Source of the DNA: an uncultured Clostridia bacterium
GTDB taxonomy: Bacteria; Bacillota; Clostridia; RGIG6154
Assembly (NCBI GenBank): GCA_934457515.1
Contig: CAKSHV010000019.1
Span: forward strand, 1-11,663
Direction of reading: 5' to 3'
DNA length: 11,663 bases
This document shows, piece by piece, positions 1-5,562 of the stretch. The position numbers and the translations under genes are program-made. The notes below the pieces were generated by a model, which did not search any database, was not told where the DNA came from, and saw nothing but the letters and a program-made list of their open reading frames with translations. The number at the start of each line of letters is the position of its first letter. Position 1 is the stretch's first letter.

Positions 1-119
1 AGATAGCAGTCGCGGATGTGCGGCGGCATGCCATGCCCCGCGCGGCAGTTTTCATAGCCGCAGTAGCAAAGGTATAAACTGTCTTTTTCATTATATCCGT
101 TAAAAAATTCGTTTCTCAT
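1..119 (-). CDS. AraC-type regulator, N-terminal fragment (cut by window edge)
   Basis: Only the first 39 codons are inside the window. The translation starts MRNEFFNGYNEKDSLYLCYC and continues to a PPHIRDCY segment around residues 32-39. Histidine-Arg-Asp followed by Tyr is typical of the first strand of the cupin-like sensor domain of AraC-family regulators (PHxRDxYxIHYV type), so I infer a second AraC regulator. The DNA-binding domain lies outside the window and cannot be seen. The start at 119 is chosen because AAAAGGGGA lies directly upstream at a short distance. The gene begins 29 bp after the stop of the full-length AraC gene on the same strand, so the two are probably cotranscribed. 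A non-regulatory cupin protein is the main alternative. Confidence 0.6.
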   Translation of the reverse strand, partial: MRNEFFNGYNEKDSLYLCYCGYENCRAGHGMPPHIRDCY

Positions 120-148
120 TTTATCCCCTTTTTTATTGTGAAGCCCGT

Positions 149-1021
149 TTATTTATGGTGCAGCACGGTTTCTCTGCGGTACTGCCCGGGCGTTAATTCC
201 ATTTTGTTTTTAAACATTTTGTAAAAATGCTTTTTGTCACTGTAACCAACCCGCCGACACACTTCTTCTATGGTAAGGTCGGTGTTTTCCAAAAGGCGCA
301 CCGCCTCCATAATCCGTTTTTCGGTGATGTATTCGGTCAGCGTTTTTCCGTAAAGCTCCTTAAATATGCGGCTGAAGTAAGACGGATTGTAAAACGACTT
401 TTCCGCCAGCTCCTCCAGCGACAGCGTTTTGTAGTAATTTTCTTCAATATATTGCATAATTTCGGGCATAATCCGCTGCAGCTGCTTGTCAAAATGCAGC
501 ATTTGGTTTTTGCGGATTTCGCGCAGGAACATAGTCAGTAAAACCAAAAAATATCCCTTCAAAATCGAGTCTTTGCCCGGTTCTTTTGTGTGCTGTTCGT
601 GTTTCATGCGTGAAAACAGATGCTCAACCTCCACCATGTCCGCCCCGGCAAACGACACTTTGGGCGAAATGTTTGAAATTTCGGCGGAAAATTCGCGGAA
701 CAGCGAAAGCGCCATTACGTCGCTCGGCTGTTCGGCAAGCAGTTTTTTGTAGATAAACTCGGGGCGCACATAAATTTCATACGAGCACACCTCACTGTCC
801 GATTCAAAAGCGTGCGTTTCGCCGTTACCGATGTATATAAGGTCGCCTTTCTGCACCTCGTGCGGCGCACCGTTTATAAAGTGCATACATTTGCCGGAAA
901 CAATGTACACGATTTCAATAAAATCGTGTACATGTTCTTTAAAATGCACCGTGCGGCGGTTATACGAAACCGCAATTTCCACGTCTTTCGGAATCCAGTC
1001 CCTGGATTTAAACTCAATCAT
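149..1021 (-). CDS. AraC-family transcriptional regulator
   Basis: A 290-residue DNA-binding regulator with the standard two-part layout. The N-terminal cupin-like sensor domain (about residues 15-90) contains HFKEHVHDFIEIVYIVSGK (26-44), whose His-x-His and Glu pattern is typical of AraC ligand-binding domains. The C-terminal AraC domain (about 184-285) has two helix-turn-helix units. The first is LSLEELAEKSFYNPSYFSR (about 200-218). The second runs from LTIEEVCRRVGYSDKKHFYK (249-268) into the family signature MFKN...LTPGQYR. Length matches the family. The start codon overlaps the stop of the upstream flavin reductase gene (ATGA, 1018-1021), which implies translational coupling. The regulator probably controls its own operon, but the inducer cannot be read from the sequence. 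Confidence 0.92.
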   Translation of the reverse strand: MIEFKSRDWIPKDVEIAVSYNRRTVHFKEHVHDFIEIVYIVSGKCMHFINGAPHEVQKGDLIYIGNGETHAFESDSEVCSYEIYVRPEFIYKKLLAEQPSDVMALSLFREFSAEISNISPKVSFAGADMVEVEHLFSRMKHEQHTKEPGKDSILKGYFLVLLTMFLREIRKNQMLHFDKQLQRIMPEIMQYIEENYYKTLSLEELAEKSFYNPSYFSRIFKELYGKTLTEYITEKRIMEAVRLLENTDLTIEEVCRRVGYSDKKHFYKMFKNKMELTPGQYRRETVLHHK

Positions 1022-1524
1022 TTTGAAAGCACCTTTTCAATTTCGACAATATACAGCTTGTGATAGTTTTTATCCGCATACATTTTTTGGTCAAACGCCG
1101 CGTCGCAAAAGCCCTCGGGCACAAGCATCTGTCCGTACTGCTTTTTGCACAAAAATACGGTGTCCGACTCTTCAAAATAAGGCGTGCCGCTCTCCTCTGC
1201 CGTGTGGAAACCGCATTTTTTAATTTTGTCCTCGTCCCGTCCCGAAACGGTTCCGCAGTAATTTAATTCTTTGCGGTATGCCTCGGGCAGAAAGTTTAAG
1301 CTAAGCGTTTCGGCGTCTTCCACAAACCCGTAGGTATATCTTGTCGGACGGATGAACATAAACGCCACCGGCTTGTTCCACAAAAAGCCGACGCCGCCCC
1401 AGCTCGCCGTCATGGTGTTTACTTTATCTCCTTTTTTCGCGGTGATTAACATCCATTGTTTTCCGATCATATGAAACGGATTTTGGGTCAGCTCCTCCGC
1501 CGCAATCGTGTGAAATTCTTTCAT
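1018..1524 (-). CDS. Flavin reductase-like FMN-binding protein
   Basis: A 168-residue cytoplasmic protein that resembles the flavin reductase-like domain family (split-barrel flavoproteins that bind FMN). The characteristic segment is NTMTASWGGVGFLWNKPVAF (36-55), followed by MFIRPTRYTYGFVED, where the TASWGG part and the RPTRYT loop correspond to the FMN-binding region. Small proteins of this type act as NAD(P)H-dependent flavin reductases or as uncharacterised flavoproteins; the substrate cannot be deduced. The start at 1524 follows GGGAGGAAAGGCGG about 8-15 nt upstream. It is the first gene of a leftward operon with one or two AraC regulators, which suggests that expression responds to a small molecule. 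Confidence 0.8.
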   Translation of the reverse strand: MKEFHTIAAEELTQNPFHMIGKQWMLITAKKGDKVNTMTASWGGVGFLWNKPVAFMFIRPTRYTYGFVEDAETLSLNFLPEAYRKELNYCGTVSGRDEDKIKKCGFHTAEESGTPYFEESDTVFLCKKQYGQMLVPEGFCDAAFDQKMYADKNYHKLYIVEIEKVLSK

Positions 1525-1650
1525 TATATTGCCGCCTTTCCTCCCGCAAATTTTTACAAATCGGCGCGTTTTTTCCGCGGGTTTTTGAAACGTGCCTGTT
1601 TTTCATACTGTTTTCCTGAAAACCGACGGAATCTCTGCCGATTTCCCTAC
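1525..1650 (-). other. 5' leader of the flavin reductase operon
   Basis: The untranslated leader is about 125 nt, judged from the promoter at 1657-1685. It contains two perfectly complementary 8-mers, AAATCGGC (plus strand 1558-1565) and GCCGATTT (1637-1644), which could close a large stem in the transcript, and a short palindrome at 1610-1623. No known riboswitch class is recognisable. A 60-codon reading frame starting at 1606 runs out of frame into the flavin reductase gene and shows no sign of being a gene. Confidence 0.35.
1610..1623. promoter_or_regulatory. Candidate operator copy 1 (palindrome)
   Basis: GTTTTCCTGAAAAC is a perfect palindrome with 6-bp arms around a CT centre. Read on the minus strand it is GTTTTCAGGAAAAC, whose core TTTTCAGGAAA recurs at 1689-1699 on the other side of the operon promoter. 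It lies roughly 30 nt downstream of the expected transcription start, a position suited to repression or looping. The regulator is unknown; the AraC protein encoded in the operon is a candidate. Confidence 0.35.
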
Positions 1651-1656
1651 TACTAT

Positions 1657-1685
1657 ATATTAACAGATTCGCGCCGAAGTGTCAA
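1657..1685 (-). promoter_or_regulatory. Sigma-A promoter of the flavin reductase-AraC operon
   Basis: On the minus strand the -35 box is a perfect TTGACA (plus strand 1680-1685), the spacer is 17 bp, and the -10 box is TAATAT (1657-1662). This is very close to the vegetative consensus. Transcription should start near position 1650, leaving a leader of about 125 nt before the start codon at 1524. Confidence 0.8.
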
Positions 1686-1687
1686 AC

Positions 1688-1701
1688 ATTTTCAGGAAAT
1701 T
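1688..1701. promoter_or_regulatory. Candidate operator copy 2 (near-palindrome)
   Basis: ATTTTCAGGAAATT is a near-palindrome sharing the 11-base core TTTTCAGGAAA with the minus-strand reading of 1610-1623. It lies directly upstream of the -35 box, where an activator of this promoter would bind. The centres of the two copies are 78 bp apart and bracket the whole promoter. Confidence 0.35.
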
Positions 1702-1843
1702 TAGAGTTAAAAATCAAAAAAAGATGAAAAAGAAAAAAAGAGTGACCCTCATTTATGTCTCATTACGGTAAACTAATAAAATGTCGAATATTGGAAAAAC
1801 GGCGTAAAATCGCGGTTAAATTATTCAAAAAAACAGGCTGTTT

Positions 1844-1927
1844 CGTGGACAACTTTAGTGGTTTTTGGTGGATAACGTGGATAACTTATGAAAAATCCCT
1901 GTTTTTCGGCGTTTTAAACGTGGATAA
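1844..1927. other. Cluster of four DnaA-box-like sequences
   Basis: Four 9-mers close to the DnaA box TTATCCACA lie in 84 bp, all in the same orientation. Read on the minus strand they are TTGTCCACG (1844-1852), TTATCCACC (1867-1875), TTATCCACG (1876-1884) and TTATCCACG (1919-1927). Three share the plus-strand extension GTGGAYAACTT. The second and third are directly abutting. They sit in an AT-rich non-coding stretch and are followed by an AT-rich inverted repeat at 1940-1968. This is the pattern of a replication-initiator binding site: an origin, or a secondary DnaA-box cluster of the type known from Bacillus subtilis. No dnaA, dnaN or rpmH gene is visible nearby, so I do not call it oriC outright. 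Confidence 0.55.
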
Positions 1928-1939
1928 CTTGTGCATTCC

Positions 1940-1968
1940 GGTTACATAAATAATATATTATGTTAACC
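1940..1968. repeat. AT-rich near-perfect inverted repeat
   Basis: The left arm is GGTTACATAA (1940-1949) and the right arm TTATGTTAACC (1958-1968). The right arm's reverse complement, GGTTAACATAA, differs from the left arm by a single inserted A. The centre is pure A/T. It begins 12 bp after the last DnaA-box-like sequence. Possible roles are an unwinding element, a cruciform or a dimeric operator; the sequence does not decide. Confidence 0.4.
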
Positions 1969-2033
1969 TAAAAAATATGTGTAATCTTTTTTGATTATTT
2001 TTGAATTTTTGAACACAAAAAAAGCGCTCATAA

Positions 2034-2510
2034 GCCGGTTTTTCTATTATTTATGATCTAAAGAACCAAAACAACCGCCGCCTGAACGTGGACAAAGGCA
2101 ATCAAGCGCAGAGCGGAAAAGATGTGCAGACAATCGGTACAATTTAAAAGGAAGAAACGCTGCTGTCCGGAAAATACGAAATGAACCGATATGCCGCGTC
2201 GGCTGAAGCGACTGCGGACAAAGACGGCAATATGTATTTGCTGATCGGTACCGATTCGGGGTTTGAGGGCACAACCTCTTAATACATAAGCGAGGTTTCG
2301 CTTTCGTGGGAGGAAAAGGCAGACCCTGCATGCGATGCGGAATATGCGGACATGCAGGAAGTTGCAGCGTGGGCAAAAGCGCCCGTGTGCAGCTTAAAAG
2401 TGCTTGAGATTATGACCGAAAGCGGGGACGAATTTTGCCCTAAGAGAACATACACCTGCGAAGAATCGGTTTTTTGGGGTATGAAAATATATCGGTTTTT
2501 GAATAAATAA
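2034..2510 (+). pseudogene. Degraded gene of unknown function, two in-frame stops
   Basis: One frame reads through 2034-2510 except for TAA codons at 2145-2147 and 2280-2282. Between the stops it encodes a protein-like segment including GNMYLLIGTDSGFEGTTS. After the second stop it continues in the same frame as YISEVSLSWEEKADPACDAE, then a stretch with LKVLEIMTESGDEF, ending RFLNK and TAA at 2508-2510. Composition and third-position GC resemble the neighbouring real genes, unlike the AT-rich DNA just upstream. Both stops could come from single changes (for example CAA to TAA). No start codon, ribosome binding site or promoter is clear at the 5' end, so the beginning has probably been lost. 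I do not recognise the family. Confidence 0.5.
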
Positions 2511-2612
2511 TACAATTTTTTGCGGGACGGTGTTTTTAAATGGAAAAATGATAGTGGAAAGTTGAAAATGAAAGGGCAGGCAAGGGACAGATAATATGTA
2601 ATGAAGAACAGA
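2511..2612. other. Intergenic spacer with no recognisable feature
   Basis: AT-rich and purine-rich DNA between the decayed gene and the murC terminator. I see no open reading frame, promoter or repeat that I can support. Confidence 0.4.
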
Positions 2613-2638
2613 TAACAAAAGACGCCCCGAAGGGCGCC
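2613..2638 (-). terminator. Rho-independent terminator of murC
   Basis: Seven bases after the murC stop codon, the minus strand reads GGCGCCC-TTCG-GGGCGTC followed by TTTTGTTA. This is a 7-bp GC-rich stem with one G-T pair, a stable TTCG tetraloop and a T-rich tail. The plus-strand side is followed by TTTTCGTTT, so the element could also stop rightward transcription from the decayed gene. Confidence 0.85.
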
Positions 2639-2645
2639 TTTTCGT

Positions 2646-4025
2646 TTAATCTTTCATAAGATTTAAAACCTGGTTGATGTTGCCGGCGCCGACCGTTATA
2701 ATCAGCGTGTCGGGGTCTGCCTTTTCTTTCAGCACTGCCGCAATGTCGGAAAATTCCTTGATGTAGGTCGCGTTTTTCCCTCTTTTTTGCAGCAAATCCA
2801 CCAAATCCTGCGGTTTAACCAGCCCGGTGTCTTTTTCGCGGGCGGCATAAATATCGGTTACGATGATTTCGTCCGCCAAATCAAAGCTTTCGGAAAACTC
2901 TTTTAAAAGTGCTTTCGTTCTTGTGTATGTGTGGGACTGGAACACGGCGATAATCTTCTTTTTTCCGTAATTTTTCGCCGATTCCATAGTTGCGCGGATT
3001 TCGGTGGGGTGGTGCGCATAATCGTCAACCAAAACCGCGCCGTGATACTCGCCCTTTATTTCAAAGCGGCGGTCTGTTCCGTGAAAACGGTCAAGGCTTT
3101 TTTCAATGCTTTCAATCGGTACGCCGCAATTTAAAGCGTAAATGGCAGCTGCCATGCTGTTTAAAACATTGTGCTTGCCCGGAACCGAAAGGGTGATGTG
3201 TCCGATTTTCGTTTTGCCGCGCATAAGGTCATAGGCGGTGCAGCCGCTGTCATGAAATTTAATATTTTCGGCGTGGAAGGTGCATGTGTCATCCAGCCCG
3301 AAGGTCTGAATATTTTTTGCACGAATGTTTTCCACAGCTTTCAGTGCGTTTTTGTCGGTTCCGTTCACAATCACATATCCGTTTTCCGGAACCAGTGCCG
3401 CAAACTTGTGAAAGGCGGAAATGATGTGGTCAATGCCTGTAAAATAGTCCAAATGGTCTTCTTCCACATTCAAAATAATCGCTGTTTCGGGGTGAAATTT
3501 CAAAAAGCTTTCCACATATTCGCACGATTCGGTGATAAATGTGTCGCTTTTTCCGATTCTCAAATTGCCGCCGAGCGCTTTTACCTGCCCGCCCACCATA
3601 ACGGTCGGGTCGGTTGCCGCATCGGTCATGATAATGCCCGCCATAGAGGTGGTTGTGGTTTTGCCGTGGGTGCCCGCAATGCAGCAGGGGTGTTTATACG
3701 CGCGCATCAGTTCGCCCAAAAAAACGCTGCGCTCTGCCGTTTCGATTTTAAGTGCCGCCGCCTCGACGAGCTCGGGATTGTCTTTTTTTATTGCCGCGGT
3801 GTACACCACCAAATCTGCGCCGTGCACATTCTCTGCTTTGTGCGCATAGGTTATGGATATACCAAGGTCTTCAAGCGAACGGGTTAAAGCAGACTCGGTT
3901 GAGTCCGAACCCGTAACGGTGCAGCCACGCATTTTCATAACTTTTGCTAAGGAGGACATACTCACGCCGCCGATGCCGACAAAGTGAATATGGTGTTTTG
4001 TTTTATATAAAAAATCCTCATTCAT
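2646..4025 (-). CDS. murC: UDP-N-acetylmuramate--L-alanine ligase
   Basis: The cytoplasmic ligase that adds L-alanine to UDP-MurNAc with ATP, the first amino-acid step of the peptidoglycan stem peptide. At 459 residues it has the family length and three-domain layout. The N-terminal UDP-binding Rossmann domain has HFVGIGGVSMSSLA (14-27). The central ATPase domain has the P-loop AGTHGKTTTTS (117-127), ESCEYVESF (166-174) and NVEEDHLDYF (186-195). The C-terminal domain has HNVLN (285-289), the Arg in TDRRFE and DDYAHHPTEIRAT (334-346). The second Gly of the usual GIGGxGMS is shifted here (GIGGVSMS), a minor variant. The start at 4025 is supported by GAAAGGA about 11 nt upstream. It is a single-gene unit with its own promoter and terminator, divergent from hom. 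Confidence 0.97.
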   Translation of the reverse strand: MNEDFLYKTKHHIHFVGIGGVSMSSLAKVMKMRGCTVTGSDSTESALTRSLEDLGISITYAHKAENVHGADLVVYTAAIKKDNPELVEAAALKIETAERSVFLGELMRAYKHPCCIAGTHGKTTTTSMAGIIMTDAATDPTVMVGGQVKALGGNLRIGKSDTFITESCEYVESFLKFHPETAIILNVEEDHLDYFTGIDHIISAFHKFAALVPENGYVIVNGTDKNALKAVENIRAKNIQTFGLDDTCTFHAENIKFHDSGCTAYDLMRGKTKIGHITLSVPGKHNVLNSMAAAIYALNCGVPIESIEKSLDRFHGTDRRFEIKGEYHGAVLVDDYAHHPTEIRATMESAKNYGKKKIIAVFQSHTYTRTKALLKEFSESFDLADEIIVTDIYAAREKDTGLVKPQDLVDLLQKRGKNATYIKEFSDIAAVLKEKADPDTLIITVGAGNINQVLNLMKD

Positions 4026-4072
4026 GCCCTTTTCATTCCTTTCAAAGTGCTAAATTTATCGTTTATATTTAT

Positions 4073-4101
4073 ACTATACCAAAAAAAACAAAAATTTTCA
4101 A
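4073..4101 (-). promoter_or_regulatory. Sigma-A promoter of murC
   Basis: On the minus strand the -35 box is TTGAAA (plus strand 4096-4101), the spacer is 17 bp of nearly pure T, and the -10 box is TATAGT (4073-4078). The predicted leader is about 40 nt. Its -35 box is only 29 bp from the -35 box of the divergent hom promoter. Confidence 0.75.
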
Positions 4102-4130
4102 GAAAATATGCGGTTTTTATGAAAAATTTC

Positions 4131-4159
4131 TTGATTTTTTTTGCTGTAGGATATATAAT
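4131..4159 (+). promoter_or_regulatory. Sigma-A promoter of hom
   Basis: TTGATT (4131-4136), a 17-bp spacer and a perfect TATAAT (4154-4159). Transcription is expected to begin at about 4166, giving a leader of about 137 nt before the hom start codon. Confidence 0.8.
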
Positions 4160-4177
4160 TATAGAATCAGATAGTAT

Positions 4178-4297
4178 GGCACGGTGCGTGTTGGTTTTTT
4201 ATTTTTAAACACGGTAACGTTCGGCGGAGCTGAAAAAGAGAAAATCCGCCTTCATTTTTTAACCCGTGCCGTCTGAAAAACAGACAGGACGGAGGAG
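4178..4297 (+). promoter_or_regulatory. Structured hom leader with terminator-like hairpin
   Basis: The untranslated leader carries several complementary segments. GGCACGG (4178-4184) is a perfect match for CCGTGCC (4264-4270). CGTGTT (4187-4192) can pair with AACACG nearby. GGCGGA (4223-4228) pairs with TCCGCC (4245-4250) and is followed by TTCATTTTTT (4251-4260), the form of an intrinsic terminator. GTCTG-AAAAA-CAGAC (4271-4285) forms a small hairpin just before the GGAGGAG ribosome binding site (4291-4297). This suggests attenuation or translational control of hom. No T-box core (AGGGTGGNACCGCG) or known riboswitch is recognisable. Confidence 0.4.
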
Positions 4298-4302
4298 AAC
4301 GC

Positions 4303-5517
4303 ATGATAAACATTGCCATTTTAGGATTTGGCGTTGTCGGCTCGGGTGTTTTGGAAATTATAAACGAACACGCGGACGACCTGATAGGGAAAACAGGCGA
4401 TAAGCTGAATGTGAAATATATATTGGATATTCGGGATTTCAGCGGACATCCCATGGCGGAAAAGTTCACCAAAAATTATGACGAGATTTTAAACGACCCC
4501 GAGGTTTTGGTGGTTGCCGAGGTCATCGGCGGGACAGACCCAGCGTATACCTACACGAAAAGGGCGCTTGAGGCAGGCAAGCATGTGGTAACTTCCAACA
4601 AGGAACTGGTTGCCAAAAAGGGTACCGAGCTTTTAAAGATTGCAAAAGAGCACGGCGTAAGCTACATGTTCGAAGCGTCGGTTGGCGGCGGCATTCCCAT
4701 TATCCGCCCTCTCAATCAGTGCCTCGCGGCAAATTCCATAACCGAGATTATGGGCATTTTGAATGGCACGACAAACTACATTTTAACAAGCATGATTAAA
4801 AAGGGCAGAAGCTTTGACGAGGCACTGAAAAAAGCGCAGGATTTGGGCTATGCCGAGCGCAACCCCGAGGCGGATGTTGAGGGTATTGACGCATGCCGAA
4901 AGGTTGCCATTTTAGCCTCGCTTATTACGGGCAAGGAAGTGGACTGCAGCAAAATTTACACCGAGGGCATTACGAAAATCACACTTGAGGATGTGACGAG
5001 CGCCGAGCGTCTGGGTTTTGTAATTAAGCTGATCGGCTATATTCAGGTTTGCGACTCCCGCGTGTTTGCACGCGTTTCCCCGCTGCTTTTGGAGCGTTCC
5101 AATCCGCTTGCCAATGTGGAAGATGTGTTCAACGGCATTTTGGTCGTGGGCGATTCGACCGGCGAGGTTATGTTTTACGGAAAGGGCGCGGGCAAGCGTC
5201 CGACGGCAAGCGCGGTTGTGGCAGACATTATCGATATTGCCGAAAACAAGCCGGCAGGCAAATTTATGTGGGTTAAAAACGACGATCCGTCGTTTATGAT
5301 TGATATTTCGGAAAGCTCTTCGCAGTTCTTCATGCGGGTTAAAAACTTAGGTGAGGACAAGGCAGAAGAAATTTTCGGCAAAATTTTAACAGCCCCCGAT
5401 TCGGACGAAGAGGAACTGGCGTTTATAACGCGCGAAATGGGCGAAAAAGAATTTGAAAAGAAGAAAGAACTTGTGGGCTACGGAAACATTATTTCGTGCA
5501 TACGGGTTCACAGATAA
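4303..5517 (+). CDS. hom: Homoserine dehydrogenase
   Basis: The NAD(P)H-dependent oxidoreductase that reduces aspartate semialdehyde to homoserine, the branch point toward threonine and methionine. The 404-residue protein has an N-terminal Rossmann fold with GFGVVGSG (8-15), then HVVTSNKELVA with K100. The catalytic domain has GILNGTTNYILT (151-162) and GYAERNPEADVEGIDACRK (182-200). E185, D196 and K200 match the metal/substrate and catalytic residues E208, D219 and K223 of the yeast enzyme. A C-terminal ACT-like region (about 338-404) is present but short: only a brief acidic linker separates FFMRVKNLGEDKAEEIFGK from ELAFITREMGE, so feedback regulation may differ. The start at 4303 follows GGAGGAG at 5 nt. 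The aspartate kinase gene follows 45 bp later and is probably cotranscribed. Confidence 0.96.
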   Translation: MINIAILGFGVVGSGVLEIINEHADDLIGKTGDKLNVKYILDIRDFSGHPMAEKFTKNYDEILNDPEVLVVAEVIGGTDPAYTYTKRALEAGKHVVTSNKELVAKKGTELLKIAKEHGVSYMFEASVGGGIPIIRPLNQCLAANSITEIMGILNGTTNYILTSMIKKGRSFDEALKKAQDLGYAERNPEADVEGIDACRKVAILASLITGKEVDCSKIYTEGITKITLEDVTSAERLGFVIKLIGYIQVCDSRVFARVSPLLLERSNPLANVEDVFNGILVVGDSTGEVMFYGKGAGKRPTASAVVADIIDIAENKPAGKFMWVKNDDPSFMIDISESSSQFFMRVKNLGEDKAEEIFGKILTAPDSDEEELAFITREMGEKEFEKKKELVGYGNIISCIRVHR

Positions 5518-5562
5518 AGGATAAGATTCCGCAAAATTTGAAACGGGAGGTTTGACTTAAAA

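Noticed and set aside
1648-1656. TAGTAGTAG on the minus strand as DnaA-trio elements of an origin
   Set aside because: It is about 190 bp from the DnaA-like boxes, whereas trios directly adjoin a box, and it is better explained as part of the promoter start region.
1755-1949. 64-codon plus-strand open frame in the AT-rich region
   Set aside because: Its sequence is a by-product of the repeated DnaA-like boxes (repeated VDN and WIT), it has no ribosome binding site, and it lies in non-coding DNA.
2016-2045. Possible terminator around the AAAAAAAGCGCT and GCCGGTTTTT segment
   Set aside because: Only about 3 consecutive base pairs form in the stem, too weak to call.
3171-3887. 238-codon open frame antisense to murC
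   Set aside because: It overlaps a fully conserved murC and shows low-complexity shadow-type translation with no known motif.
4176-4208. Ten-codon frame MARCVLVFYF in the hom leader as a possible leader peptide
   Set aside because: It lacks runs of threonine, methionine or isoleucine codons and has no ribosome binding site in front.
4160-4302. T-box riboswitch in the hom leader
   Set aside because: The conserved antiterminator core AGGGTGGNACCGCG is absent and the leader is too short.
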